From: DATFYP01 sp035626235
GTDB lineage: Archaea; Thermoproteota; Nitrososphaeria; Nitrososphaerales; Gagatemarchaeaceae
Direction: 5' to 3'
Assembly: GCA_035626235.1 (NCBI GenBank)
Contig: DASPOB010000005.1
Location: forward strand, 1 to 23,977
Length of the DNA stretch: 23,977 nucleotides
This document shows positions 1 to 8,900 of this stretch, piece after piece; within the stretch, counting starts at the first letter, position 1; each line of letters starts with the position of its first letter. The position numbers were made by a program, and so were the translations under genes. A model generated the notes under the pieces. It did not search any database. It was not told where the DNA came from and worked only from the letters and a program-made list of their open reading frames with translations.

Positions 1-188
1 GCCTCTATCTCCGCGTACCTGGAGAAAACCTCCCTATCTCGCTCTGCGAATGCTGCGGAGTCCATTTCCAAGCCGTTCCTCTTGAACACCCGGAAGGCCT
101 TTTCCAATGCCGCTTGCATTATCTCGTCGTCCGGCCTGGTCCCCTCGACGAGAGTATCCCCATAGTCGAAAAGCACCGCGCGGATCAA
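1..188 (-). CDS. HAD-superfamily hydrolase, N-terminal fragment
   Basis: The gene runs off the left edge, so only about the first 62 residues are present. Reading from a TTG at 188, the protein begins with a hydrophobic strand followed by the HAD motif I sequence FDYGDTLV, in which the first Asp would be the phosphorylated nucleophile and the Thr lies at the end of the motif. A mostly helical, charged stretch follows, as expected for the start of a HAD cap domain. HAD proteins of this type are usually cytoplasmic phosphatases or dehalogenase-like enzymes, and the substrate cannot be predicted. No ATG is available in this frame, so TTG is inferred from where the conserved motif sits. The frame stays open to the window edge. 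An alternative upstream in-frame start cannot be excluded. Confidence 0.6.
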   Translation of the reverse strand, partial: MIRAVLFDYGDTLVEGTRPDDEIMQAALEKAFRVFKRNGLEMDSAAFAERDREVFSRYAEIE

Positions 189-358
189 TGCTAGGAGAGT
201 GTTCCATCCCTGGATAAAGACACCTCGGCGAGGGGTTTGTTGCAGCCCGCTTCTGCAAGCCAATCATGGTAGCTTCTTGGTGAGAACAAGTGGCGATTCT
301 GGAATAATCTCGGAAATTCAGTAAATACGAGGCGCGATCCTTAGCCATTGACGAAAGG

Positions 359-1000
359 ATGAAAACAAGGACAGCAGAACTGACGGCGGTAGCGGCAATC
401 GCCATTGCAGCAGCGGTACTTGCGACTCCATGGGTCATAGCGGCCACCTCGACCGCCTCGACCACGGCCACGTCATCTAATCCATCGGCTCCAGTTCCTT
501 CCAACTCAATGGGCACCCGGAGCTTCGTCCCACGCCAGCATGGATGGGGGTTCGGACCCGGTCAAGACCGGTCGAACGGTCCTCTGTCTCCTGGCTACGG
601 GCTTCAGAGCACGGCCAACTTGACAGTTGGACAGACGATTACGGTGACGAGCACCAAGGGCGAGTTCCAGACCATAGGATCTCCCAGCAGCAACGGGACT
701 GCATCGGGGACAGTCACCTTCACAGTGACATCTAGGCTAGATGAAGGATACACACTCTCGATCACTGGCGGCAGCCTTGTCGTTGGGGGGACGGCATACA
801 CAATATCATCCGGCGCCGCGCAGATGGGTCGCGCCGCTGACGTAATCTCGGGGCAAGGCGCGACCACGCCTGCGGGCCAGTTCCTTCTGCAAGGCTTGGC
901 AAGGGGGAGCTTTGCGGGGAGCACAGCCCGGCTGCTACTGGACTTCAAGACAGGATCAGCCGAGTATGCGGTGGCTCTGACGGGCAATGTTCAGAGCTGA
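359..1000 (+). CDS. Small secreted protein, function unknown
   Basis: This 213-residue protein has a clear export signal: a short basic N-terminus (MKTRT) followed by an Ala/Ile-rich hydrophobic segment to about residue 29. A Ser/Thr/Pro-rich linker follows (about 30-55), then a Gly/Pro-rich stretch. Residues about 85-213 alternate Thr/Val/Ser in a pattern typical of an all-beta extracellular domain. No catalytic motif or known family was recognised. The ATG at 359 is preceded by a TATA-like sequence around 321-328, which would give a leader of only about 8 bases. A hairpin followed by a T-run lies immediately after the stop codon. The gene appears monocistronic, and its neighbours do not indicate a function. 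Extracellular or surface location is inferred from the signal peptide only. Confidence 0.75.
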   Translation: MKTRTAELTAVAAIAIAAAVLATPWVIAATSTASTTATSSNPSAPVPSNSMGTRSFVPRQHGWGFGPGQDRSNGPLSPGYGLQSTANLTVGQTITVTSTKGEFQTIGSPSSNGTASGTVTFTVTSRLDEGYTLSITGGSLVVGGTAYTISSGAAQMGRAADVISGQGATTPAGQFLLQGLARGSFAGSTARLLLDFKTGSAEYAVALTGNVQS

Positions 1001-1031
1001 GGCCGCAATACTCGGCCCCCTCTCCTTTTTC
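1001..1031 (+). terminator. Hairpin plus T-run after the secreted-protein gene
   Basis: Directly after the stop codon, GGCCG (1001-1005) and CGGCC (1013-1017) form a 5-bp stem with a 7-base loop. A C/T-rich tract with five T residues (about 1026-1030) follows. Archaeal transcription ends mainly at T-runs, so this is a plausible terminator. Confidence 0.45.
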
Positions 1032-1176
1032 CGAACGATGAAACGCCTGGTTCGATGCATGCCAGAGGGAATCATCACCTGGGCGAGACGTTGACCGACG
1101 AGTTCCGCCCCCTGAGACTTTCCGCGCATCCCTTTTCACAACAATAATGTAGGGCGTTGCGCATGGGTCTAGTCTG

Positions 1177-1710
1177 ATGCAACGCGTCCCGGAGGATGTC
1201 AAGAAACTGCTTGGTTCCAACGAGGCAGTCCAGCTTTACATAAGGCAGAAGATCTATCATCCGAAGGTAAACATCGACTCCATCGTGCTTACCAACCAAC
1301 GAGTCATTCTCCGACATCCCCACGCTCTCGGGCTGAAGAAGGACTACACCGACTATACCTACCAAGACATCTCCAACGTGAGACTCGACAAGGGAATCCT
1401 TCGCTCGACCATCAGATGCGCCCTCCGGTTCGGAGGCGTGCCGTTGGAGCTGCCGGACCTCCCGAATTCCGACGCAGACAGGGCCTACGGGCTGATCAGG
1501 GAGAACTTGGCGAGGTGGCAGTTACCCCAGGCTTCGGCGCCTGCAGGAATGTCCCCGAGCCTGCAAGTCTCGAGGCAACCCGCGCCCGTCACCCCGGCCG
1601 CGGAGCCCGTCGTCATAGAAAAGGAAGTGGTCAAGATAAGGTGCAAGTACTGCGGCACCCTGAACGACGAGACGGCAAGGGTGTGCAGCAGCTGCGGGGG
1701 CAACCTCTAG
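1177..1710 (+). CDS. PH-like domain protein with C-terminal zinc ribbon
   Basis: The 177-residue protein has three parts. Residues about 8-112 resemble a bacterial-type PH (bPH) domain: a helical start, then strands such as DSIVLTNQRVIL and a closing helix. The turn containing LTNQRVI is typical of that family. Residues about 116-150 form a Pro/Ala/Val-rich flexible linker. Residues 154-177 are a zinc ribbon with two CxxC pairs (C156/C159 and C170/C173). No membrane segment is seen, so the protein is probably cytoplasmic or peripheral. A TATA-like element near 1141-1149 is about 30 bases before the ATG, which suggests a nearly leaderless mRNA. The stop codon sits inside a hairpin shared with the convergent neighbour. 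The cellular role is unknown, and domain naming rests on sequence pattern only. Confidence 0.8.
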   Translation: MQRVPEDVKKLLGSNEAVQLYIRQKIYHPKVNIDSIVLTNQRVILRHPHALGLKKDYTDYTYQDISNVRLDKGILRSTIRCALRFGGVPLELPDLPNSDADRAYGLIRENLARWQLPQASAPAGMSPSLQVSRQPAPVTPAAEPVVIEKEVVKIRCKYCGTLNDETARVCSSCGGNL

Positions 1711-1730
1711 CTCCCCCGCTGGCGGGAGCT
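1709..1730. terminator. Bidirectional hairpin between convergent genes
   Basis: AGCTCCC (1709-1715) is complementary to GGGAGCT (1724-1730), giving a 7-bp stem with an 8-base G/C-rich loop. It fills the 21-base gap between the stop codons of two converging genes (1710 and 1732). It has no strong T-run, so it may act as an mRNA 3'-end stabiliser rather than a true terminator. Confidence 0.45.
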
Positions 1731-1731
1731 G

Positions 1732-3045
1732 TCAGATGACCCACTCCTCTCTCTCGACGTCCCTGGCCTTGAAGCTTATCTTCGAAACGTCGTAGTCCGT
1801 CCCTCCGTAGAGGACGGCTCTCTTCTCGTCGCGATAGAGCGCGTCCACAATCCTTCCAAGCGAATCGCCTTTCATGATCCCGCTCCCGCTGTCTCCCCCG
1901 ACGACGATCAGGTTCTCGTCTCTGAACGCGAAGGGGAGCTTGTCTGCGGTGTAAGCGTAGAGGCCGGCCCACATGGCCTTCACCCTCGAGTTCCTGAAGT
2001 CCGGAAAGTACGAGGTCAGAATTGGATACACGCTTCTCTCGTAATAGGTCCTGTCGGCCCGGTAGGCATCCAAGTCACGTTCAGGAAGGTCGATGAAGGG
2101 CTGGTTGACCTCGTCTTCGCAGGCCACCCAGAAGCCGCCCTCCTCGCTGACAGGCTTGAAGTGCACCCCGGCCTTCGGGAGGATCACCACGGGGAGGAGG
2201 CCCAGTGTATTGAACCCCCTCGTATGGAGGAGTTCACCCAGCCTCCCTTCCTGTGCCACGAGGCTGAACAACTGCCTCTTCTTCGCCTTGACGTGGCTCT
2301 CGATTCCTATCGGCTCCAGCAGCTGGTTTACCCATGCGCCGCCGGCGAGGACGACCGTCTCCGCGGTGAGCACTTCGCCAGCGTCGTCACGAACGGAGAC
2401 GCCATCAATCCTGTGGTCCTGCCACACGAACGGCTCCCCCTCGAGCCCTAGCCGCTTGAATGGGCCCATCACCAATGCCTTCGCATCGGTGTTGAATCCG
2501 AACTTCCCTCCGGCTCTGGCGAATTCCTCCGAGTAGTATCGCACGAGCTTGTCGGGGTCGAGCCTACCGCACTTGGTTCCGAAGACGCCGCCGTCGATGG
2601 GAGGGAGCGACATCAATGCCGCTTCTTCGTCAGAACCGAACTTCGTCACCAACGTCGGCATGAGGCGCTCCAGCTCGTCTCTCGTGTGCCTCCTGACCTC
2701 CACGCCGTTGGCTTCCATCCGCCTGAGGAACGGCTCGCTCCTCCTGGACTGCACTTCGTCCATGAGCCACAGGTAGCCTATTTTCTGGAGGCCGATGTCG
2801 ACCTTCAGCTCCTCCTGAACATGGAGGTAAAAGTCTATGGCACCGTTGGAGAGGACCTGGTTGTCTGACGAGGAGAAGGTATTCCTGAACAGCGCGTTGC
2901 TTCTCCCGGTGTTTCCCTGCCCGGGGGCTCCGTATCTCTCGACGACCAGAACCTTCTTGCGGGGATTGTTCTTCAGCAGGTGGTACGCCGACGCGACCCC
3001 CATGATACCAGCGCCGATGACGATTATGTCGTATCGGCCAGCCAA
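1732..3045 (-). CDS. FAD-dependent amino-acid oxidase/dehydrogenase (DAO family)
   Basis: The 437-residue protein starts with a beta strand and the dinucleotide-binding motif GAGIMG (G11, G13, G16). It ends this fold with an acidic strand-end residue in VLVVERYG, as in Rossmann-type FAD-binding proteins. A GGDSGSGIMKG segment near the C-terminus resembles the second FAD contact of the DAO family (glycine oxidase, sarcosine oxidase, D-amino acid dehydrogenase). The length matches that family. These enzymes oxidise secondary or D-amino acids or related amines, and the exact substrate cannot be told here. Translation is likely to start at TTG (3045), because no ATG precedes the FAD motif and a TATA-like AATAAAG lies about 30 bases upstream (near 3073-3079 on the minus strand). 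The gene is single and convergent with the PH-domain gene. Confidence 0.85.
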   Translation of the reverse strand: MAGRYDIIVIGAGIMGVASAYHLLKNNPRKKVLVVERYGAPGQGNTGRSNALFRNTFSSSDNQVLSNGAIDFYLHVQEELKVDIGLQKIGYLWLMDEVQSRRSEPFLRRMEANGVEVRRHTRDELERLMPTLVTKFGSDEEAALMSLPPIDGGVFGTKCGRLDPDKLVRYYSEEFARAGGKFGFNTDAKALVMGPFKRLGLEGEPFVWQDHRIDGVSVRDDAGEVLTAETVVLAGGAWVNQLLEPIGIESHVKAKKRQLFSLVAQEGRLGELLHTRGFNTLGLLPVVILPKAGVHFKPVSEEGGFWVACEDEVNQPFIDLPERDLDAYRADRTYYERSVYPILTSYFPDFRNSRVKAMWAGLYAYTADKLPFAFRDENLIVVGGDSGSGIMKGDSLGRIVDALYRDEKRAVLYGGTDYDVSKISFKARDVEREEWVI

Positions 3046-3229
3046 ACCGAGCGAGGTTGTGGGTAACTTTCTTTATTCTTTGCGTGGGCTTGCCAGGCCT
3101 GCCGCGGGCCAACAAGGTTGGGTGGTGCGTGGCCACCGACACTCCTGAACCTGGACGCGTGCCCCAGCACACCGGGCGGCAGGGAAAGTTCTAGCCCCTG
3201 CTCCGCTAGGCACCGGCCCCGAACTAAGG

Positions 3230-3237
3230 CCTAAATC
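3230..3237 (+). promoter_or_regulatory. TATA-like box for the MBL-fold hydrolase gene
   Basis: CCTAAATC is centred about 27 bases before the GTG at 3261, the spacing expected for a leaderless archaeal transcript. It supports the GTG as the start. Confidence 0.4.
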
Positions 3238-3260
3238 TCGCGTGCTCTGAATGCTGACGC

Positions 3261-3944
3261 GTGGAGATTATCTACGGAATCCATCAGGTAGACGGCGTCC
3301 GAGGAGCCAACTCCTACCTTGTTCTGGCCCAGGCGGGCGCAGCGGTCGTCGACGCCGGGATGCCTGGGAACGAGGAGAAGATTCTCGAGTATGCCGGCAG
3401 AGTCGGGGTCGGTCCCAGGGACATCAGGTTCATCGTTCTGACGCACCCGGACATGGACCACTCCGGCAGCGTTGCCCGACTGAAGACGCTTACCGGCGCC
3501 AGGGTGGCGATTCACGAATTGGATGCGCCCAGGCTAGCGGGCGAAAAGAAGCTGAAGGAGATCAAAGGACCCCTGGGGCCGGTCCTTGGGGTAATGGGCG
3601 TCTTCATGCGCTTTACGCCAGTCAAGCCTGACATCCTTCTCAGGGATTCGAGCACCATGCTGGACTTGCAGGTCATTCACACCCCTGGGCACACGGCGGG
3701 GAGCATATGCCTTCTCAGACAGAATGAGGCGATGTTCGTCGGAGACGCCATGAGGACTGATTCCAAGGGGAGGCCCAGGCTCCCGTCCGGCGCCATGACC
3801 GTAGACATGGAAAAGGCCAGGGAGTCGCTCAGGAAAATCTCCGATTACAGCTACGAGGCCCTCCTCCCTGGACATGGGCCCCCAATTGCCAGCGGCGCCT
3901 CCAGAATCATGGCGGAGTATGTAAGGGGCGGCCTGACGGATTAG
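3261..3944 (+). CDS. Metallo-beta-lactamase-fold hydrolase
   Basis: The 227-residue protein shows the MBL-fold metal-binding pattern in order: THPDMDHSG (H62, D66, H67), TPGHTAGS (H144), the aspartate in FVGDAM (D162) and the histidine in LLPGHGPP (H205). The second histidine of the usual HxHxDH motif is an aspartate (D64), so the first metal site may be altered. The family includes glyoxalase II-like thioesterases, lactonases and other hydrolases, and the substrate here is unknown. No signal peptide is seen, so it is presumably cytoplasmic. The GTG start at 3261 is supported by the TATA-like box at 3230-3237 and by the position of the first strand. A strong hairpin follows the gene at 3984-4000. 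Confidence 0.85.
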   Translation: MEIIYGIHQVDGVRGANSYLVLAQAGAAVVDAGMPGNEEKILEYAGRVGVGPRDIRFIVLTHPDMDHSGSVARLKTLTGARVAIHELDAPRLAGEKKLKEIKGPLGPVLGVMGVFMRFTPVKPDILLRDSSTMLDLQVIHTPGHTAGSICLLRQNEAMFVGDAMRTDSKGRPRLPSGAMTVDMEKARESLRKISDYSYEALLPGHGPPIASGASRIMAEYVRGGLTD

Positions 3945-3983
3945 GATTCCGCCAGGCCTGCAGTAGGAACGAGGGCGCAGAGT

Positions 3984-4010
3984 GGCCCTTGGGAAGGGCC
4001 GGCAGTTTTC
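3984..4010 (+). terminator. Hairpin after the MBL-fold gene
   Basis: GGCCCTT (3984-3990) and AAGGGCC (3994-4000) make a perfect 7-bp stem with a GGG loop, followed shortly by TTTT (about 4006-4009). It lies 39 bases after the stop codon. This is a good intrinsic-type terminator candidate. Confidence 0.5.
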
Positions 4011-4132
4011 TCGGATACCCGTGGCACCATTTGGCATTCCATCCAAGCCTCTTTCGGCAAGCCGGACCTAAAGAGGGTCGCGTTAACCCTCCGGACTCCG
4101 TATTCTGGGCTTCTTCGTTGTCTGGTAGCAAT

Positions 4133-4140
4133 CTTAATAT
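4133..4140 (+). promoter_or_regulatory. TATA-like box for the winged-helix regulator
   Basis: CTTAATAT is centred about 31 bases before the ATG at 4168, which fits a near-leaderless archaeal promoter. Confidence 0.45.
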
Positions 4141-4167
4141 CCTTCGCCGCACTTTTGGACATACGGA

Positions 4168-4431
4168 ATGTCGGTCGACGGCCTCGGCGCAGTCGTGCTG
4201 AGAAGCACTGTCAGAGTGAAGGTTCTCAAGGACCTGGAGCGAGGGCCGAAGACGCCGACTGAGCTGGCATCTCTCGAGAACGAGCACCTCAGCCACGTCT
4301 GCAGGGCCCTTGCCCAGCTGCAGGCTCACGGGCTCGTAACGCCCATGCCCAGGAGTTCGAGGCAGAGGTACTACAGGACGACCGAAAGAGGACTCGAGCT
4401 GTGCAGCGCCGTGGTTCACCTGCTGAAGTGA
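4168..4431 (+). CDS. Small winged-helix transcription regulator
   Basis: This 87-residue protein is almost entirely a winged helix-turn-helix domain. Helix 1 (about 9-24) is followed by KTPTELASLENEHLSHVCRALAQLQAHGLV, in which a two-helix HTH core and its recognition helix can be read. The wing is LVTPM...QRYYRTTERG (about 56-74), and a final helix follows. The pattern resembles ArsR/MarR-like archaeal regulators. No metal-binding cysteines typical of ArsR sensors are present; the only Cys residues are C45 and C78. It probably binds DNA as a dimer, with unknown targets. The gene is separated from the MBL gene by a terminator-like hairpin and has its own TATA-like box, so it is likely transcribed alone. 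Confidence 0.8.
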   Translation: MSVDGLGAVVLRSTVRVKVLKDLERGPKTPTELASLENEHLSHVCRALAQLQAHGLVTPMPRSSRQRYYRTTERGLELCSAVVHLLK

Positions 4432-4516
4432 ACCTGGTTCCGGCAGCATCCGCCTCCGTCATATGTTCGGACCAGACTTCCCTGTGGCCGGATCAGATGG
4501 CTCGCGGCCCAGAACC

Positions 4517-5044
4517 CTACTTGGTGTATCTTGCCCTGACTGACCGACCGGCGGCTAGGAGCTCGAAATTGCTGAAACCCTCGGCGATTTCGTGCAGCCG
4601 CTCCGGCCTCGTCCCGTGTCTGATTATGGTCCCGGGGACCCTGTCCCAGACGTAGAATACTCCTCCTTTCCGCAGTATCCTCTTCACCTCGTCCTTCGCG
4701 GCCTTGGCGTCATGGAAATGGTGCAGGGTGAATGCGGAGAGCGCGAGGTCGACCGTCTCGGAAGGGATGTCCGAAAGCCGCTCAGCTCCCGTGTTGAGAA
4801 CCTTGACGTTGCGCAGTCCCTCCGAAGCCACCCGCGTCGCTATGCGCTCGCTCCTCGTTCGGTCAGGTTCCACGGAGTAGACAAAACCGGACTCCCCTAC
4901 GATTAACGCGGCTGGCACCGTGAAGTATCCGTGGCCCGCTCCGATGTCGGCGACCGTCTGGCCTTCCCGTACTCCCACTTTCCTCACCGAAGAAAACGGT
5001 TCCTGAAACTGCGCCCGAAAACGTTCACCGAGGGACATTTTCAT
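4517..5044 (-). CDS. Class I SAM-dependent methyltransferase
   Basis: The 175-residue protein has the class I methyltransferase motifs in order. Motif I is VADIGAGHGYFTVPAA (about 31-46), which binds the methionine part of SAM. The acidic end of strand 2 is in VYSVEPD. A motif II-like SETVDLALSAFTLHHF (about 99-114) precedes motif III, LRKGGVFYVWD. It is shorter than many methyltransferases and has no separate substrate domain, so the substrate (small molecule, lipid or protein) cannot be inferred. The ATG at 5044 is the natural start, and an in-frame Met at residue 3 is an alternative. A TATA-like element occurs near 5080-5090 on the minus strand. The gene converges with the winged-helix gene and is likely cytoplasmic. 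Confidence 0.85.
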   Translation of the reverse strand: MKMSLGERFRAQFQEPFSSVRKVGVREGQTVADIGAGHGYFTVPAALIVGESGFVYSVEPDRTRSERIATRVASEGLRNVKVLNTGAERLSDIPSETVDLALSAFTLHHFHDAKAAKDEVKRILRKGGVFYVWDRVPGTIIRHGTRPERLHEIAEGFSNFELLAAGRSVRARYTK

Positions 5045-5171
5045 GGAAGACCAGGCTATGTCCAGTGGTTCCTACCGGGGCTTATTATGCGCCCTCCAAG
5101 CTCACGGCCGAGTAGACCTAGGTCTGGACGACGGATCCCCCGCCTCAATCGACGATTCGTGCTCGTAGGCG

Positions 5172-5669
5172 CTACTGCCCTTTGTAGCAGTAGTATGGAT
5201 ACCCGCCGTTGACGAGGTCTACCGCCCGCTCTACAATCTTGTCGGAGATTTCTTTCCACCTTGCGTCCCAGTCGATCTCCTCCACGACCAACTCCTTCTC
5301 TCCGACTGTGGTCTTAGACGGAGCCTGGGTCCAGATGGGACTCCCGTGAAACGGCTTCACGATTCGGACCGCCCATTTGTTGCACCGCATTCTCTTGGAC
5401 TCCTGGCTGAAGAATTGGCACTTGTCGCAGAATCGGGAGAGCCAAATGATCTCCTTGGTCCTCCTTACCGACTTCCCGATTTCCTCGAGGAGTCTCTCCG
5501 ATTCCTTCCTTATCATGTCGGCGAGCTCCTTCTGGCCCTGTTCCGTGTTCGTGTAGTACTCCGGGTCCGCCTGAATGGCCCTGTACCAGCTCACGAACTC
5601 CTCTTCTTCCAAGGCGAGTCCGAGGGCCTCCCAGGCCTTATAAAATCTGACAAGCTTCTTGGGAGCCAA
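5172..5669 (-). CDS. Conserved-looking cytoplasmic protein with Cys cluster, function unknown
   Basis: This 165-residue protein is not recognised. Residues 1-75 are strongly helical and acidic, with a coiled-coil-like stretch (about 44-68). A cysteine group follows: C81 and C84 (CDKC) and C96, with C161 near the C-terminus, which could bind zinc or an iron-sulfur cluster. Residues 99-135 look like beta structure, followed by a helix and a Tyr-rich end. No signal peptide or membrane segment is visible. The start is TTG at 5669. The TATA-like GTAAATTG on the minus strand (about 5693-5700) sits about 27 bases before it, supporting a leaderless start. A second A/T-rich box at 5675-5684 is too close to serve this start. 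Codon use matches the neighbours, so it is probably a real gene. Confidence 0.7.
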   Translation of the reverse strand: MAPKKLVRFYKAWEALGLALEEEEFVSWYRAIQADPEYYTNTEQGQKELADMIRKESERLLEEIGKSVRRTKEIIWLSRFCDKCQFFSQESKRMRCNKWAVRIVKPFHGSPIWTQAPSKTTVGEKELVVEEIDWDARWKEISDKIVERAVDLVNGGYPYYCYKGQ

Positions 5670-5900
5670 GAACAGATAAATATCGAGCGGTGCAATTTAC
5701 GAAGCCAAGCGCGCAGCGTGCTTCGACGGGCGAACTGGACTGGCCCGAAAGGTCAGGATGATGATTTCATTGCTGCGCGCTGACTCATGCTCACCGCGGT
5801 CTGGCTTCGATGAAAGGGATACCCGGGGACGACTGCAGGAGAGACCCGCCAAGCCCAAGGGTGGAACCAGGCTTCAGGACGGCACCAAACCCCCAGATGG

Positions 5901-5908
5901 ATTAATAA
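5901..5908 (+). promoter_or_regulatory. TATA-like box for the giant secreted protein
   Basis: ATTAATAA is centred about 22-23 bases before the GTG at 5927 and about 31 before the in-frame GTG at 5936. This leaves both starts possible. The remaining sequence of the 5670-5926 gap shows no further gene. Confidence 0.4.
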
Positions 5909-5926
5909 GAGTCTAAACTCACTCGC

Positions 5927-8900
5927 GTGTTCGAAGTGGCTAGGGGGGCAGAATTGCCCAGGTTTTCCGCAAGACTCCTGGTAGTATCCGTCGCACTATT
6001 GCTGTTGGTTTCACCCTCGGCTTCCCTAGGCCAGGGTGCGCCCTCTTCGGGCGCCAGCGCCGGCCAGCTGCAGCCTGAGAGCAGTAACGCGTGGGGAGGA
6101 AACTCGACTGGTGTTTTCGATTCAGGAACCCCCACCACTTCCTCTCGGACCTATGTCGATTATGCAGTCGAAACTGCCAACAGGGTGGCACGCTATCAGT
6201 GGGATCCGACGAACTCGGGCTACTACACCGCCATGATCAGGAACTGGACGAGCCCTGATGACAACACGAAGGAATTGGTTTTCAAGTATTGGGCGCTCGC
6301 CTGGTTCTGGCTCTACGACAGGACAGGAAATTCGACTTACCTCGGTTACGCCAAGAGCTACATGAACACCCTTGTGGACAAGGCGTGGGCGAACGGGTTC
6401 TACGACAGCTACACGAGCACGTGGAGCCCAGACACCAGCGCGAAGAGCGCCGCCGGCAACGGAATCACCATGTGGGAGCTGACGATGGCGTACGCGCGAA
6501 CGGGCAACAAGACCTACTACGCATACGCGAACAAGACCGCAAACTGGGTGATAGACAACCTGTGGGACAGCGGCAACGGGTGCTTTTGGGAGGACACGAC
6601 CAAGATCGGGACTCAAGTCTATGTCGAGGGGTGCTCCGACGCGATAATCGGTCTCATGAGCCTTTACCAAATCAACAGGAATTCCACTTACGAGACGTAC
6701 ATAGGCAGGAGCATCAGTTTCATCACCTCGGCCTGGGACAGCAAGTATGGAGGCTTCTACGCGAGGGTAGGTCCATCGGGCTCGTGCAGCACAATCCTGA
6801 ATGGATGCAACAAGTACCCCAATGAGAACACCTGGCCCATAATAGCGCTGTCGTACTACTACAGCATCTTCGGGGGCACGGCTTCGAAATACTACGCCGA
6901 CAAGGGGGTCAGCTACATCAACTCGACTCTGTGGGACTGGAGCCCGGCCTACAACGGCGGTCTGTTCAGGAGCCTGTATCAGAACGATACGATCAGGGAC
7001 AGCACCAAGACCGCCTGGGACAACTGCGGGGAACCCTGGATGATCTGGGTCGCATCAGAAAACGTCGGAGGCAACTCTACGTATCAGACCATCGCCAGAA
7101 GAATCCTGAACTGGTGCACCGCGTACCTGCACGACGGCATCTACGGCGGATTCTTCACGGAAGTCACCAGGGACGGTTCTGCGACAACCTTCAGCACCAA
7201 AGACGCGGAAAGCATCAGCGACAGCATCGCCAGCCTGAGCCTCGTCACCCCAGCCCCCGTCCCCCAGACCGACGTCCCGTACCTGAACCTCTCGGTGGTC
7301 TTGGCAAACAAGCTCCACCGTTTCATGCTGAATGGCGTTTCGAACGCATACTACAACGAGGTCTCGGGCAACTGGCAGACGGTCGTCACCCCCGCCTACT
7401 CGACGCTGGGCAATGCCTTCATAGACCTGGGCATGGTACAGCTCTATCAGGCGACGGCGAACGAAACCTATCTGCACTGGGCCTCGGCGGCATCCGAGTC
7501 ATTCTGGCGGAACGCGTGGAGCGCCAAGCTGGGGGGGTTCTACGACACGTATTCGTCCGGTTGGAAGAACACGACCTGTCAGCAGACCGCGCAGCCGAAC
7601 GCGCTTTTCGAAGTGGACTTCCTCCGACTTGCCTCGGCGAACGGCTCCGCGGTCTGGCTGCAGAGAGCGACCGCCGTCGAAAGGCTGCTGAACAGCAGAT
7701 TCTGGAGCACGACTGACAACGTAGTCGAGCAGTCATACGATGTGTGCAAAGGGACGCGGTCGGGAGACGTGCAGATCGAAGTGAGCATCGGCTCCTACCT
7801 CTGGGCCACAGCCGAATGGACGAGGTACTCATCGAACTCGACTTTCGGCGGGAGGATGTCGGCCGCCGCCTCCTTCGCGGAGAACTACCTCTGGGACGGC
7901 ACGGCCAACACTCTCTCCGGCGGACCGGGCTCGACCGATTGCGGGAGCACGAACGGTTACCTGGGGTTCATGAGGTCGGCATACGCGAACCTTACCGGTC
8001 TTGAGGACTGCAGGAAGGGGGCCAACGAGAACATATGGGGAGCAATGGGGCTCGCCGAACTCGACAACATTAGCTCGAGTCCGACCCTCCTCCAGTTCAC
8101 CAACAGGGACCTGAGATGGATCAACGAAACCTTCTGGGACCCGACCAACGGAGGGTACCACGAAACGGCATACCGGAACGACACGCTCAGAAGCGCATGC
8201 TCCAGCACCCACGACCCGAGGGACTACCCAGGCTGGACGGAAGGGGAGCAACCCATGTTCTGGTGGCAGTTAGGTCAGCTGGCGGGGAATGCGACCGAAA
8301 CCAGGTGGGCGGGGGTAGCCGAACAATGGACCGCCGGGCACCAGTGGAATTCCGCAAACGGGGGAGAGATGACCTGCCTTGACAGCGATACCCTGCCCGA
8401 CCCGAGTCAAACGACCCTCCTCGACTGGTTGCAGGGGAGTGCGCTCTACACCTACTCGACGATAGCGGCTTCGGCGGGGGCGCCGCCCCTCTCAGTCCTG
8501 GTTTCGCCCGTCTCGGTAAGCTCGGGCAAGGCCGCCACGCTGACCGCGAGTCCGTCCGGTGGCTCAGGGGTATACAGCTATGCCTGGTACATGGGAGCCT
8601 GCCCTCCCTCCGGCGGCGTGCTCGGCTCTTCGGCTTCTTACACCACCGGAATCCTGACCAGTCCTCCCCCTACGGACGCCTATTGCGCCAAGGTAACGGA
8701 TTCTCTCGGCGAAGTGGCCACGGCAACCGGCACGGTCACGGTCAACCCGTCTTCGGTTCAGCTGACCTTCAGCTACGAAGTCACCGGAGGAGGCGCAGGG
8801 TACTCGGCGCCCGTGCTGACGTACACCTCCGGAGGGTCGTCGAAGGCGGCAAACCTCGGCACGAACCCGACCATCTACAGCGCCGACGCAGGTACGACTT

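Noticed and set aside
5758..5850. Possible C/D-box sRNA: ATGATGA at 5758-5764 followed by CTGA at 5780-5783 and a GATGA further on.
   Set aside because: A final CTGA D box at the right distance is missing and no terminal stem was found, so the match is likely chance.
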